Positions 52,601 through 60,812 of a stretch of DNA of 64,000 bases are shown here, piece by piece (the first letter of the stretch is position 1; each line of letters starts with the position of its first letter). Origin of the DNA: Pilosibacter fragilis (GTDB lineage: Bacteria > Bacillota > Clostridia > Lachnospirales > Lachnospiraceae); contig NZ_JAVYJB010000015.1 of the NCBI RefSeq assembly GCF_032490495.1, forward strand, positions 1 to 64,000, given 5' to 3'. Both the position numbers and the translations under genes were made by a program. The notes beneath the pieces were generated by a model that ran no database searches, had not been told where the DNA came from, and worked only from the letters and a program-made list of their open reading frames with translations.

Positions 52601-54046
52601 CTCCATATCCATTTCCGGGGTACGCTCCTCGGCAGAGATTGTCTCCAGTGCGTCAACGATTTTCTGGTGTTTGTCCTCCTCATGCCACTTCTGGCACTGC
52701 TTCAAAATATCCATATCCGGGTCCTCCTCGTCCTCATCTGGTTTCCAGTCTTTGATCTGCTGGAACACGCCATTTTCATCCCGCTCAAAGGCGCAGGGAG
52801 CGGGGGTGTTCAGCAGAGGGATGATGTCGGGATCGTCGTTGCAGATCGTGTTCAGCTTGTAGATCCCGGCATTGTTGGGATCGTCCATGTACGCCTCGCT
52901 CTCATCACCAGCAGTGAAGCGCCAGCCGCTGTCCCAGCCGCCGTCCGGTTTCTCCCGGTAGCAGTAGCCCACCTTGCGACCCTCTACTGTGATGCGGTTG
53001 GTGGCGATACAGCCATCGGCGCCCTCCCAGTCGGGAAGCAGATGTTTCACATCTTCCGCCTTTACATGGTAGTTCCGATTACGGCCGGAGGCTTCGTACA
53101 GCTCTTTCCGCAGCATCTCCACCTGATAAGCCATATCCGTGATCTCATCCTCGCCCATCATCTCACTGATGTCATAGGACAGAGGATCTTGGACAAAGTC
53201 CGCCAGGACCTTGTCCATGGCCTCGTGTTCCTCCAACGTGGCGGTGATGCGGATACGGCGGGCGGGGGTGTTGCACTCGTCCAGATCGTGGAGGTTCACA
53301 CTGCCGCTGACGCTGCACTCCAGCAGGATGGCGGCCAGGTCGGTGACCACATCAATGGCGAAGTGGAAGTCCATCTCCACGCCATTGGAGTGGGTGAACT
53401 CCAGATACTCCACAGTCTGGCGGAAGTCCCAGTTCTGCTTGTCCAGACCGATCTTGGCGAAAATCTCGCTGAGGGGGATCTCCTCCTTTTTCTGATCCTC
53501 TAAAAATGCCACAAGGTTCAGACTGTCATCGGAACCGCCAATAAAGTTGCCCCAGTATTTTTTGATATACATTTGTCGTGCCTCCTGTTCTGAAGCCAGT
53601 CGCTCAATGAGCTGATTCAAGTGTTCCAACCATGCAGGAGCGATCTCACCGCTGTCCTCGTTCTTCCAAAGATCCACAATCTCACGGATGCCGTCCTCGT
53701 CCGGCACTTCGTTTTTGATGTCGGTGAGCTGACACAGCAGGAAGGCAAGGGCTTCTTTGGATGCTGTGAAACCGGTAACTTTATCCCATATAGCTTCTTC
53801 ATGATCGTAGTCCAGCTTGCCGTTATCCTTCCATTGGAAATACAGCTCCGCCAGAGCCATCGCAGTATTGTCAAAGAGGAAGTCGATTTGTGAGAAGTCA
53901 GATCCCAGCATGACCTCCTCTTTCATCAGTTCGATCATCTCGCCCAGATCCATTACCGGATGCTCCGGTACATATTCATTTTTAAGGATGTCCAGTACAT
54001 CCAGCCCTTCGTCACGCTCTAATGCTTTTATGCCCCATGCTCCCAT
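49625..54046 (-). CDS. giant poly-immunity protein (DUF4259, DUF2185, TPR-like, SMI1/KNR4, half DUF4261)
   Basis: 1,473 residues in modules. DUF4259 is at 1-155 (MGAWGIKALERDEGLDVLDI). A region of unknown type follows (160-300), then DUF2185 at 320-430 (EGADGCIATNRITVEGRKVG, DDPDIIPLLNTPAP). A TPR-like module is at 450-556, an unknown domain at 570-940, and a second copy of the TPR-like module at 980-1093. SMI1/KNR4 (SUKH) spans 1125-1290 (EELGYNLPAAYIWLMKQHNG), and the first half of DUF4261 1365-1473 (VTLFHGHIPDNEAEI). It stops at TGA in the middle of that last domain. GAGAGGTG precedes the ATG. Such chains of immunity domains are known from polymorphic-toxin loci as poly-immunity proteins. 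Confidence 0.78.
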   Translation of the reverse strand: MGAWGIKALERDEGLDVLDILKNEYVPEHPVMDLGEMIELMKEEVMLGSDFSQIDFLFDNTAMALAELYFQWKDNGKLDYDHEEAIWDKVTGFTASKEALAFLLCQLTDIKNEVPDEDGIREIVDLWKNEDSGEIAPAWLEHLNQLIERLASEQEARQMYIKKYWGNFIGGSDDSLNLVAFLEDQKKEEIPLSEIFAKIGLDKQNWDFRQTVEYLEFTHSNGVEMDFHFAIDVVTDLAAILLECSVSGSVNLHDLDECNTPARRIRITATLEEHEAMDKVLADFVQDPLSYDISEMMGEDEITDMAYQVEMLRKELYEASGRNRNYHVKAEDVKHLLPDWEGADGCIATNRITVEGRKVGYCYREKPDGGWDSGWRFTAGDESEAYMDDPNNAGIYKLNTICNDDPDIIPLLNTPAPCAFERDENGVFQQIKDWKPDEDEEDPDMDILKQCQKWHEEDKHQKIVDALETISAEERTPEMDMELARAYNNLADSSEPEGRKLLHQALELMQSHEEELGDTYSWNFRMGYSYFYLDQEGRALRYFEKALELHPGDDPKLNTQQDIEDLIDWCKKGISLPQFWECFRERTENWWETFAEMEAELRQMMDEDKDHTRGAEIVAQMEETLNLVFDEISFEIGFNGEKHELILTPEGDKVKLFELVYFQKHAPKEVLEHWNILVGRQPLQNIGLRTEDVWDISGEDVQIWLEEQGENSFAISAYCEKLLPMLREEEGRAWWMLTTFTDQVLGEISHMRYIDSFDVLEEPKAEPSFLLSQLPDKLREQGLELSTDPEAYLESYLGYKMEPKQDPDADWRLDVMAGSTCCVPLINGYLNADNDFMDDLHADGAVAGFFCYPLDTLREEEGSQKIFDFRDKLEEVLTGGDGSEVLTLTGGATGLYCGYVDFIAWDIQEALNMAKEFFEGTDIPWAIFHTFRREAGSVSLKQQNDGTETENQDDELDETLTGMDYIPYTQQNAEAFFAQLEQWNDEDEYTRCIQALNAIPENWRNYRTAYALARALENYAIIGDHDEGTLKSKGDKALLRAIEVLESVREEGQDKAEWNMRMAYGYQYLYGQEEKAIPYAQRWAELDPEDENAPAVIRECKAEIRKRQRSRKKKAKFVPGDTPFEGFDLTNFWDDNWYALKEYVSDPPSDELIASVEEELGYNLPAAYIWLMKQHNGGIPVNTCYPCDEPTCWSDDHVAITGIFGIGREKSCSLCGELGSQFMIDEWEYPAIGVAICDCPSAGHDMIFLDYRACGPQGEPAVVHVDQENDYKITHLADSFEEFIRGLEHESLYDPDEDVEGLEDDADEEETDHKGSFAGSVLLSKAEWDKEQLIRDLREEWGIVDDEPAEGDEDDENSDDAVVMRVGGMMLIVTLFHGHIPDNEAEINAENNYMWPEAVEVAKAHKAHIMVAVLGEEEKLLERGKLFTKAMAVCCKQKYATGVYTSGVVFEPRFYEGLADMLKEDELPIFNWV

Positions 54047-54088
54047 GTCGGCACCTCTCTTTCTTTATTTTGTATCAAGCTTCTATTG

Positions 54089-55066
54089 TCAATCATAGTT
54101 CTCCAGCCGAATGATAGGCCGATAAAAGTCATAATCTCCGTTTAGTTCATTGTCCTCCTGCACTTCCGGCTTACAGTGGGGCGAACAGGGCAGGAAACCG
54201 AGAAATGGGCCCAGCCCACCGCAGATATTACATCCGCCATCGCCGCCGCAGGTGGTAAGCCTATCAGCCTGCACCACTTCCCGCATATAGGGATCGTAGG
54301 CGATGGACAGGCCGAAGAAGTTGGGTTCCTCCATGTCATAGGGCCGGTTCTCATCCTCATCCATGTCCTCAAACCAGTGCAGACGCATGGAGTAGTCTAA
54401 CCCATCTCCCCATGGAAACAGGGTCCGACACCCGCCGCCACACAGGTAGGCCCACTCGTCCGCCGTGGGCAGGGAGAAGCCCCTGTTTTCCAGCATGGCA
54501 AGAAGCGCATCGTAGTCTGTGCGGTTATAGATACAGATCTGAAAGTCCTTTTCCGTCCGCTCAATGCGGGCCGACTGATGCAAGGTAAGACTGCTGCTGT
54601 CACTCCAGGCAAAATCACGGAACTCCTTCAGCCAGTCAGGGTGGGCGGTCAGCCTGGGATCGTCCATCTTGACTGGCTCCCAGCAGAGTTCCTCCAGCTC
54701 CCGGCCCACCAGCATGGGGCCAATGGCCACTTGCCGGACAGGAGCCATGCTTTCCCGAATCATCTCCTCCGGGTTCTGCGGTTCTATTTCCCATTCCCGG
54801 AACAGATACTCCAATTCCTCCCGGCTCTCCTGATTCAGTCCCTCGGCAAACTGCTCCCAGCCCAGGGTGACGGTATCGCCGGGGACAAAGACGAACTCCC
54901 GACCATCTTTCTTGAAGATGCCGGTGGTGCAGTTCTGGCCCCAGCGGTCAAAGGTATGTAGACCGAGAAAGGTCATATCATAACGAGCAGCCAGGCTCTC
55001 CATCAGCACCTGCTTCTCGATGTTTTCCATTTGATTGAATTGGGTGCGGAATAGTCTTTTGTTCAT
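54089..55066 (-). CDS. SUMF1/FGE-like fold protein in the immunity array
   Basis: A 325-aa cytosolic protein. The segment GFSLPTADEWAYLCGGGCRT then LFPWGDGLDY (about 196-225) strongly recalls the formylglycine-generating-enzyme fold (LPTEAEWEYAARGG...YPWG). The C-terminal RGGSW/Cys catalytic part of true FGE is not visible; instead a Cys-rich loop occurs (CGGDGGCNICGG). It is probably not an active FGE. AGGAGG lies seven nt before the ATG. Function unknown. Confidence 0.6.
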   Translation of the reverse strand: MNKRLFRTQFNQMENIEKQVLMESLAARYDMTFLGLHTFDRWGQNCTTGIFKKDGREFVFVPGDTVTLGWEQFAEGLNQESREELEYLFREWEIEPQNPEEMIRESMAPVRQVAIGPMLVGRELEELCWEPVKMDDPRLTAHPDWLKEFRDFAWSDSSSLTLHQSARIERTEKDFQICIYNRTDYDALLAMLENRGFSLPTADEWAYLCGGGCRTLFPWGDGLDYSMRLHWFEDMDEDENRPYDMEEPNFFGLSIAYDPYMREVVQADRLTTCGGDGGCNICGGLGPFLGFLPCSPHCKPEVQEDNELNGDYDFYRPIIRLENYD

Positions 55067-55077
55067 AACAAGTCCTC

Positions 55078-55488
55078 CTACAGCCTATCCAGGTTTTCCT
55101 GTAAATCGCCCTGCATCAAGTGCTGGGCAATGGCTTGGTTCAGTGCCTTATGGGGGTGATAGGCTGCCTGCTCTACATCGTGCAGGCACTCCTCCATCAA
55201 TGCCTCCGGAGAAATGCCTTCCCGTTTGCCATAAAGATGGCCGAAGGCATAGCACACGGACTTGAGAAAGTCGAAAATATAGTCGTGATTTCCACGCATA
55301 CTGGGCAGGTCGTTGAACGAGCCCATACCTCCGTATGCCCGAAGATGGTGGGCAACCTCCCGCCGCTGGTTCCAGTCCTGAATGTCCCGCTCCAACCAGT
55401 CGATCCAGTTTTGGAACTCTGGATGGTCTGCCAGAAGGATGGAGCGCAGACAGGTCAGAGCCTCGGTATAAATATCAGACTGTTTCAT
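55078..55488 (-). CDS. DUF6966-like small protein (putative immunity)
   Basis: 136 aa, helical, acidic. The segment LRAYGGMGSFNDL (about residue 61) resembles the YGGMGSFND motif I associate with DUF6966. I start at the ATG at 55488, which overlaps the stop of the preceding gene as ATGA, rather than at a longer upstream frame that runs inside that gene. Coupled translation is likely. Confidence 0.6.
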   Translation of the reverse strand: MKQSDIYTEALTCLRSILLADHPEFQNWIDWLERDIQDWNQRREVAHHLRAYGGMGSFNDLPSMRGNHDYIFDFLKSVCYAFGHLYGKREGISPEALMEECLHDVEQAAYHPHKALNQAIAQHLMQGDLQENLDRL

Positions 55489-56435
55489 TGGCCATCGCTC
55501 CCCCAAATACCTCCATAGAGCACACCATCTTTTCCAAGGAACAACATCCGGCTGCGAAGCAGGCTGCACTGCTCCACAGCGACCTTGTTTCCGTCACAGG
55601 TGGGAATAGCCTCCTGTTTTTTCCCAAGGTGATCACCATGAGCGGTAAGGAAGTAGAATTTATCCCGTTGCTGGTATCCGCCTTGAAACAGGAAGGTATT
55701 GCCGGACGGGGCAACAGAAAAAGCTCCGCTTCCTTCGATTGGCAGTTCAAATACAAAGTCCTCTTTGAAGTTCGTCCGCACCAGCCGGAATTCATCGTAA
55801 TAATAAAACCACAGGTTTTCTTCTTCGTCCAGGCTGATGGCGTAGCAGTCATAGATGGAATAGTTCTCATTCTTCCAGAGAGGAGTTCCCTCCGATGTCC
55901 ATGCAATCAGGCCGCAAGCACCCAGAGGTTCATCCCAACCGTAATTACCAAATACACCTTCGTCAAAGTAGCTGGTAATGATGGTGCCATCTTTTTTTAC
56001 CACACAGTCTTGAATGCCATCCCCCAGGCAGAAACGGGACAGCACAGCTCCGTCCCGGCTGACGATCCAGGCGTTCTGGTCGGGGCCGTTTTCCCGATAG
56101 GCGCATCTTGCCCCCAGCAGGAGGAAGTGATCACCTGCGGGCCGCAAATAATGAAACTGGAACTTCAAGAGGCCAAGAGGAAACAGCGTCGTTTCCAGCA
56201 CCCGCTGTTCCGCCCAATCCAGCTGGATTTCCACTGCGGTATAGGTGGAAGGAGTGCTGAGCCAGTCCTTACCCTGTGTTTCGGACGGCTGTTCCATGAG
56301 AAGATAGACTTTTCCATCCCTTGCCGTGAAAAAGTCTGTCACTTCTGTGCCCTCCAGATGGTTTTCCCGGCGCAGCTGGTTCAGGTCAATGATGGAGAAC
56401 AACGGCAGATTTTTGGCTTTTATAGGTTTGTTCAT
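55485..56435 (-). CDS. uncharacterised beta-rich protein
   Basis: 316 aa with repeated short strands (DGKVYLLMEQ, DGAVLSRFCLGDGI, EGTPLWKNENYS, ENLWFYYYDEFRLVR, GNTFLFQGGY), suggesting a beta-propeller. No signal peptide and no catalytic motif. AGGAGGAGACACT precedes the ATG. Four-base overlap with the next gene. Role inferred only from the array. Confidence 0.6.
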   Translation of the reverse strand: MNKPIKAKNLPLFSIIDLNQLRRENHLEGTEVTDFFTARDGKVYLLMEQPSETQGKDWLSTPSTYTAVEIQLDWAEQRVLETTLFPLGLLKFQFHYLRPAGDHFLLLGARCAYRENGPDQNAWIVSRDGAVLSRFCLGDGIQDCVVKKDGTIITSYFDEGVFGNYGWDEPLGACGLIAWTSEGTPLWKNENYSIYDCYAISLDEEENLWFYYYDEFRLVRTNFKEDFVFELPIEGSGAFSVAPSGNTFLFQGGYQQRDKFYFLTAHGDHLGKKQEAIPTCDGNKVAVEQCSLLRSRMLFLGKDGVLYGGIWGSDGQ

Positions 56436-56450
56436 AGTGTCTCCTCCTGG

Positions 56451-56750
56451 CTACTTTAACGCTCCATCATAGGTGTGGCTTTCCCAGATGGCCTCAAATT
56501 CCGCTTTCTCTATGACGCAGGCGTGGAATTCCTCGCCCCAGACATGGGCGTTCAGTTCCTCCACAGTGGGGACGGGCGTGATTTCAATAGCTCCATCGTA
56601 AAGGTCGGGTATGTTGCGGGTGCGGCCGTCCCTAAAGATGTCAATGGAGCGGAGGGCCAGCCGCTCATTTCCGGTATCCACTTCATAGAGGATCACCAAT
56701 GGTTCTCCCTCCGGTGCGCCCTCCCAAAAAAGTTTGATGTACTCGATCAT
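56451..56750 (-). CDS. DUF6881-like small protein
   Basis: A 99-aa protein: MIEYIKLFWEGAPEGEPLVI, then VDTGNERLALRSIDIFRDGR, ending in FEAIW. This matches my memory of DUF6881 (strand-rich, with an IEIFRDG-like motif). Short and acidic. Located 15 bp upstream of the beta-rich gene. Confidence 0.6.
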   Translation of the reverse strand: MIEYIKLFWEGAPEGEPLVILYEVDTGNERLALRSIDIFRDGRTRNIPDLYDGAIEITPVPTVEELNAHVWGEEFHACVIEKAEFEAIWESHTYDGALK

Positions 56751-56768
56751 CTCGATTCCCTCATCGTA

Positions 56769-57098
56769 TCATTTGAAATAATAATACCAATTCCCGCCAA
56801 ATTCCCGGTCACATTCCTCCTGGGAGGCAAAGGTGCAGTCCTTGATTCCCTCAATGGGGTAATGATGCTTTATCAGCTGCCCTCTGTGATAGGAATTGAT
56901 CTGTTCCGTCAGTCCGCTCCGCCGCGCCGTCTCTAATTGCGCATCGGTGGCAAAGATGTAGGACACAAAGTAGTTGTCCGGCTGGATGTAGCAGCCAAAC
57001 TCAATGGCCTGCTGGATGTCATCGAAGTGGTGTTTCACATTCTCCATGCAGGCTTCTATTACTTTTTGCCATACGAACTCCTGCTCCTTATTTCTCAT
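56769..57098 (-). CDS. uncharacterised 109-aa protein
   Basis: Helical N-terminus (FVWQKVIEACMENVKHHFDD) and an aromatic C-terminus (GNWYYYFK). I start at the ATG at 57098 (AGGTGGAAC before it), which overlaps the upstream gene's end by 11 bp. No family recognised. Confidence 0.6.
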   Translation of the reverse strand: MRNKEQEFVWQKVIEACMENVKHHFDDIQQAIEFGCYIQPDNYFVSYIFATDAQLETARRSGLTEQINSYHRGQLIKHHYPIEGIKDCTFASQEECDREFGGNWYYYFK

Positions 57099-57531
57099 GT
57101 TCCACCTCTCCTTTGCCCAGATAAGTCCGCATCGTTTTTTCATTGTCACAGGCCGCTCGGATCATTTTGGACAACAGCATCAGGTCATCGATGTATTGGG
57201 AGTATACGCAGAACACATCTTCGTCGGAGTCGAAGTGAAACAGATCCACGCCGCTGTTATTTTCCTCGAACTCCTGGATCACGCCCCGGGCAAGCCGCTC
57301 CCAGTCCTCGCTGTTGCCAATCAGTCCCAGCCGACGGAATACTTCCGTCCGGAATCCATTGTTGATTTTCAGCAGAAGGGAGAGCGCATAGGGGTGGTGG
57401 GGAATGAGAAAGAATGGCGCAATCTGCTCCGGCTTCACCCAGATTTTGAAGGGCGGACGCGGGTCAGGTATCCAGGGCAAGATTTCCCATTCGTCCTTCG
57501 GCCGGTTTCCGTATTGGCAAAGGTCTTTCAT
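57088..57531 (-). CDS. Imm51-like protein (putative immunity)
   Basis: 147 aa. The last 45 residues (GVDLFHFDSDEDVFCVYSQY then IDDLMLLSKMIRAACDNE) have the FDSE-x-FxVYS pattern of Imm51. The N-terminal half (PPFKIWVKPEQIAPFFLIPH) is less familiar. AAAGGAG lies before the ATG. Tentative. Confidence 0.5.
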   Translation of the reverse strand: MKDLCQYGNRPKDEWEILPWIPDPRPPFKIWVKPEQIAPFFLIPHHPYALSLLLKINNGFRTEVFRRLGLIGNSEDWERLARGVIQEFEENNSGVDLFHFDSDEDVFCVYSQYIDDLMLLSKMIRAACDNEKTMRTYLGKGEVEHEK

Positions 57532-57558
57532 AGTGTTCTCCTTTGTTCTGTCACATTT

Positions 57559-58290
57559 TTAATCCTGCTCTCGATAACTGGCTTCAATGTCAATGAACCG
57601 CACATACACGGCGCAGATTTTGCCCTTGGCGTCATACCCGAAGTAGACAGGATAGTAACCATCCCCCCAGCCGGAGGCAAAGATGGGCAGGTTGCAGTCC
57701 GTGCCCGGCACTGTCCAGTTGAGCCAGTCGCCGCAGTCCCCCTGATATTTGGGGTAGGCTTTGGCGTTTTCTTCCATAAGATCGCAGAACAGGTCGTTGT
57801 AGGGGTCGATGTCCGGGTCTTCTTCTAAACGCTTGGCCCAGTATGCCTTGAAGGCCGCCTGGGTCTGGATGTCCGCGACACAGCCCATCCCGGCGTCTAC
57901 GCCAAAGCCAAAATACTCGTCCTCTCCCAGTTCCTCGTCCAGATCCTCGTTGCCCACCATTCCCAGCTCATAGCGGACAGGCTTTTCCTGAGAAACCTCC
58001 ACCTTGACGCAGGCATAGCGGTCGCCGTATTGTTCGCTGGGCACCACGCAGATTTTTACGGGATAAGTTCCGGCGGGGATCGTTTGAAGGAACGGCAGAG
58101 TGTCCTCCAGTTCCACCAGCGGATCACAGGCGAAAATCTGCCCGGTGGGGAAATGGACGGTGCCGATGTCCAGCACATCCACCGCCATGTTCCCAATCAC
58201 TTTCTCTGTGAAATGGGCCTCCAAGTCATCTTTACAGGTCAATTTATCCTTGATTGCTTCGTATTTGTTCAGCCATTCAGTTGTAGGCAT
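57559..58290 (-). CDS. DUF4241 protein (putative immunity)
   Basis: 243 aa. The DUF4241 pattern is clear: TVHFPTGQIFACDPLVELED, IPAGTYPVKICVV, EYFGFGVDAGMGCVAD, and late SGWGDGYYPVYFGYDAKGKI. The family occurs in polymorphic-toxin loci. The ATG at 58290 has AGGAGG eight nt upstream; an ATG 11 codons earlier has none. Confidence 0.8.
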   Translation of the reverse strand: MPTTEWLNKYEAIKDKLTCKDDLEAHFTEKVIGNMAVDVLDIGTVHFPTGQIFACDPLVELEDTLPFLQTIPAGTYPVKICVVPSEQYGDRYACVKVEVSQEKPVRYELGMVGNEDLDEELGEDEYFGFGVDAGMGCVADIQTQAAFKAYWAKRLEEDPDIDPYNDLFCDLMEENAKAYPKYQGDCGDWLNWTVPGTDCNLPIFASGWGDGYYPVYFGYDAKGKICAVYVRFIDIEASYREQD

Positions 58291-58326
58291 ATCAGTTTCC
58301 TCCTGTTGATTTGGTTTGAGCATAGG

Positions 58327-58683
58327 TCAGCTCTCTACGATGCGAACCTGTTTTCCTCCAATTTCAAATTCCAGCTTTACGCCATAGTCCGCCGCCCAAG
58401 CAGGGCACTTGCTGAGCAGGGCCAGGATGTGCTCATCCGGCTCCCGGCCAAGGGTCACACGCAAGATTACGGGCCAGCCACCATATTCCTTTTGAAACTC
58501 CTCACTCTGGGTGTGGTTCAGATAGCCCTCCATCTTGTCGAGCAGGGCCTTCTGCGTTTCCGGGGAGCCGTCAATAAAGCCATTGCAGACCAAAACCATT
58601 ACCACTTCTCCCGTTTTGGTTTCTGCCAGAATGTCGATCTTATCCAGGTCGCCAAACATATTTTCAATGGACATTGTTTTCAC
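58327..58683 (-). CDS. DUF6572-like protein
   Basis: 118 aa: MSIENMFGDLDKIDILAETK then TGEVVMVLVCNGFIDG resemble DUF6572 (MSIEN...D...GEVVL). The GTG at 58683 overlaps the stop of the upstream gene; an ATG at 58674 is the alternative start. Confidence 0.6.
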   Translation of the reverse strand: MKTMSIENMFGDLDKIDILAETKTGEVVMVLVCNGFIDGSPETQKALLDKMEGYLNHTQSEEFQKEYGGWPVILRVTLGREPDEHILALLSKCPAWAADYGVKLEFEIGGKQVRIVES

Positions 58684-59006
58684 CAGTCCCTTTCTCGGAT
58701 GGCCTCCTCCATATCAATGGGAATGCCAAACCACTCCAGAATGTAGGCCACGGTTGCCGCGATACATTCCCGTGCCACCGTTTCGATCTCGCTGTCGTGC
58801 TCGTCAAACTCCTCCTGGAGATCATTGATGCCGCAGACCGCCTCATCCAGCGTTTCCTGCACCACTTCGGTATCGGTTTCGCCGTTCTCCAGCAGGTCGA
58901 TGACCTTCTGAAGCTCGTCCTTTACCTTGTCTACCAAAAAAGCAGGATAGTAATTGTCCTGATACATCTCGTCCAGCAGTTTGTAATTGGGGTCAAATGC
59001 TTTCAT
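58680..59006 (-). CDS. DUF5713 protein
   Basis: 108 aa, helical and acidic: LLDEMYQDNYYPAFLVDKVK near the N-terminus is the DUF5713 hallmark, with ARECIAATVAYILEWFGI near the end. GAAAGGAG lies before the ATG. Its start overlaps the previous gene by 14 bp. Confidence 0.72.
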   Translation of the reverse strand: MKAFDPNYKLLDEMYQDNYYPAFLVDKVKDELQKVIDLLENGETDTEVVQETLDEAVCGINDLQEEFDEHDSEIETVARECIAATVAYILEWFGIPIDMEEAIRERDW

Positions 59007-59286
59007 AGGGATTGCTCCTTTCTTCGTGCTCGGCAGTCATGCTCAACTCGATCTCATCGTCGCTGTAAACTAAGTAGAGCCCATGAGGGGTCTTTCTATC
59101 GAAATGCAGTTCAATGTCACAATATTTGAGGATCAAAGGTTTCCCGTTGCTTCTCATGGTGGAAACAGCATCGGGATTCCCGAAGATTTCTATGACCTCA
59201 TCCTGCGATATTCCGAATTTCAGCGGTGAAATGTCCCGAGGATTCTGCAATATTTGATTGCGCCAAATCGTAAAGTCCTGTTTCAT
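58993..59286 (-). CDS. uncharacterised 97-aa protein
   Basis: FGISQDEVIEIFGNPDAVST and KPLILKYCDIELHFDRKTPH form a pattern recalling the KxxD/GxPxx fold of SmpA/OmlA-like or related immunity proteins. No signal peptide. It starts with ATG overlapping the SUKH-3 stop (ATGA). Confidence 0.55.
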   Translation of the reverse strand: MKQDFTIWRNQILQNPRDISPLKFGISQDEVIEIFGNPDAVSTMRSNGKPLILKYCDIELHFDRKTPHGLYLVYSDDEIELSMTAEHEERSNPYESI

Positions 59287-59837
59287 AGTTTTCCGTCCAG
59301 TGCCTCAACCGTTTTCATGGCAGCGGAATCAAATTTGCACTGCCGCAGTTCCCGTTCGATCAGGGCAAACACATCCGGAAAGCACTCAATCTCATCCTGG
59401 TACTCATATTTCGCATACAATTTCCCGTACTCGGAGATCCAGACCTCCGCCGGGTAGTAGTAGCCAATATGACCGATAGGCTGGCATTTTTCACCGGCAG
59501 CCTGTTCGATCTCTGCCAGTTCACAGCCGGACATATCCCGAAAATAGGCTTCTTCCAAATGGTTTTTGATCCCGTTGACCAGGTAAGGAAACAGAGCGAA
59601 TTGGAAGTCAGCCGCCCAGTTCAGTTTTTTCTGCTCCAGATACCACTCACAGCACAGGCCGAAATACTTGCGGTAAAACCGCTGGGTAGTCTTCATCATA
59701 GGGACACCATGATCGGCGTAATACTTCTCCGCAATGGAAATGTCCACTTTTCGCCCTTCCTGCCATCCGGCGTACTCCATCAGCTGCTTGACCTTGCTTT
59801 TGAGATCACCGGAGATGGGGATGCGTTCTTTGATCAT
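59283..59837 (-). CDS. SUKH-3 immunity protein
   Basis: 184 aa: MEYAGWQEGRKVDISIAEKY near residue 19, a mid-protein helical part, and GYYYPAEVWISEYGKLYAKY near 145 followed by FALIERELRQ. This is the SUKH-3 (YwqJ-linked superfamily) order. GGAGG lies eight nt before the chosen ATG. SUKH proteins neutralise many nuclease and deaminase toxins in other bacteria. Confidence 0.75.
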   Translation of the reverse strand: MIKERIPISGDLKSKVKQLMEYAGWQEGRKVDISIAEKYYADHGVPMMKTTQRFYRKYFGLCCEWYLEQKKLNWAADFQFALFPYLVNGIKNHLEEAYFRDMSGCELAEIEQAAGEKCQPIGHIGYYYPAEVWISEYGKLYAKYEYQDEIECFPDVFALIERELRQCKFDSAAMKTVEALDGKL

Positions 59838-59869
59838 GGTGGTTACCTCCATTACCAGATTTCAGACAT

Positions 59870-60280
59870 TTACAACTCTGCCACAAACTCATAGGAAACC
59901 GCAATGATGTTGTAAACATCATCGTATGTAAACAGCCGGTAGTGCCGATAGATGTCTTTATTAAAGTCCTCCCGCACCGGCAAAGACTTCAGCCAGGTGC
60001 TATCCTCGATTAAATCAAAAGAACTGCCATCCAGATGCCCCGTTTCAGCCAGATTTTCATAGGTGTCCAATTCACAGGCAAAATAGGTCAGCACCCGCCG
60101 GAAGGTGAGTGTGTAGGGAAACCAGTCTTTTTCGTCCCTGTGCTGAGAGATCAGATGGCCATTGATGTCCCCCGTAAAGGTCAGGTTGTTCAGACCATCC
60201 TGTTTCACCTGATCCAGATAGATGCAGTCCCGTCCCTTCAAAACACCTAAGCAGGTATTAACAGCAGTCGCTTTTTCCAT
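59870..60280 (-). CDS. uncharacterised 136-aa protein
   Basis: CLGVLKGRDCIYLDQVKQDG, FTGDINGHLISQHRDEKDWF and RHYRLFTYDDVYNIIAVSYE mark a compact alpha-beta protein of a type I have seen near immunity genes but cannot name. I start at ATG 60280 after GAGAG; the longer frame overlaps the upstream gene. Confidence 0.55.
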   Translation of the reverse strand: MEKATAVNTCLGVLKGRDCIYLDQVKQDGLNNLTFTGDINGHLISQHRDEKDWFPYTLTFRRVLTYFACELDTYENLAETGHLDGSSFDLIEDSTWLKSLPVREDFNKDIYRHYRLFTYDDVYNIIAVSYEFVAEL

Positions 60281-60296
60281 AGGTAACTCTCTTTCC

Positions 60297-60800
60297 TCAG
60301 CTCTCATAAGTAATACAGAAAATTTCCTTGTTCAAATCAAAGTAAATCACCATCAGTTCGTCGGTAATCTCCGAGTTAAAGGACAGATCCAGAATGAAAA
60401 CTTGCTGGTTCATCTCGCTATCCACCAGGCTGCCAAACCGCTTGAGCCGCAAAAAGTCCACCATCTCAGTAAAGGACAGCTTGGCCGGGTCGGTTCCCGG
60501 AAAGAGTTCCGCCGCAATATCCGGGCCTACCTCGTCTCGGTGGAACTCCATGAAAAAGGTCACAACGCTATGGTAGCGGCTGTCCTCGTCCGCCAGCGCC
60601 GCTTTGATGGCGGCTTTGGCCTTTTCTGCCAGTTTTTCCGCCTCATCCAGCATTTTTCCCACCGCATCCATGGCAGCAGGATCGCCGGTCAGTTCTTCCT
60701 CTACATCGAAGATAAAGGGTAGTCCCGATTCATCGGGAAAGGCGAAGATCTCCTCGCCGGGGGTATATGTAAAATCAATGCGTTTACAGTTCAGTTTCAT
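60297..60800 (-). CDS. DUF2004-like protein
   Basis: 167 aa. An Ala/Glu-rich helical middle is followed by EITDELMVIYFDLNKEIFCI then TYES, close to the DUF2004 ending. AAGGAGG lies before the ATG. Role by array context only. Confidence 0.55.
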   Translation of the reverse strand: MKLNCKRIDFTYTPGEEIFAFPDESGLPFIFDVEEELTGDPAAMDAVGKMLDEAEKLAEKAKAAIKAALADEDSRYHSVVTFFMEFHRDEVGPDIAAELFPGTDPAKLSFTEMVDFLRLKRFGSLVDSEMNQQVFILDLSFNSEITDELMVIYFDLNKEIFCITYES

Positions 60801-60812
60801 CTCTGCACCTCC

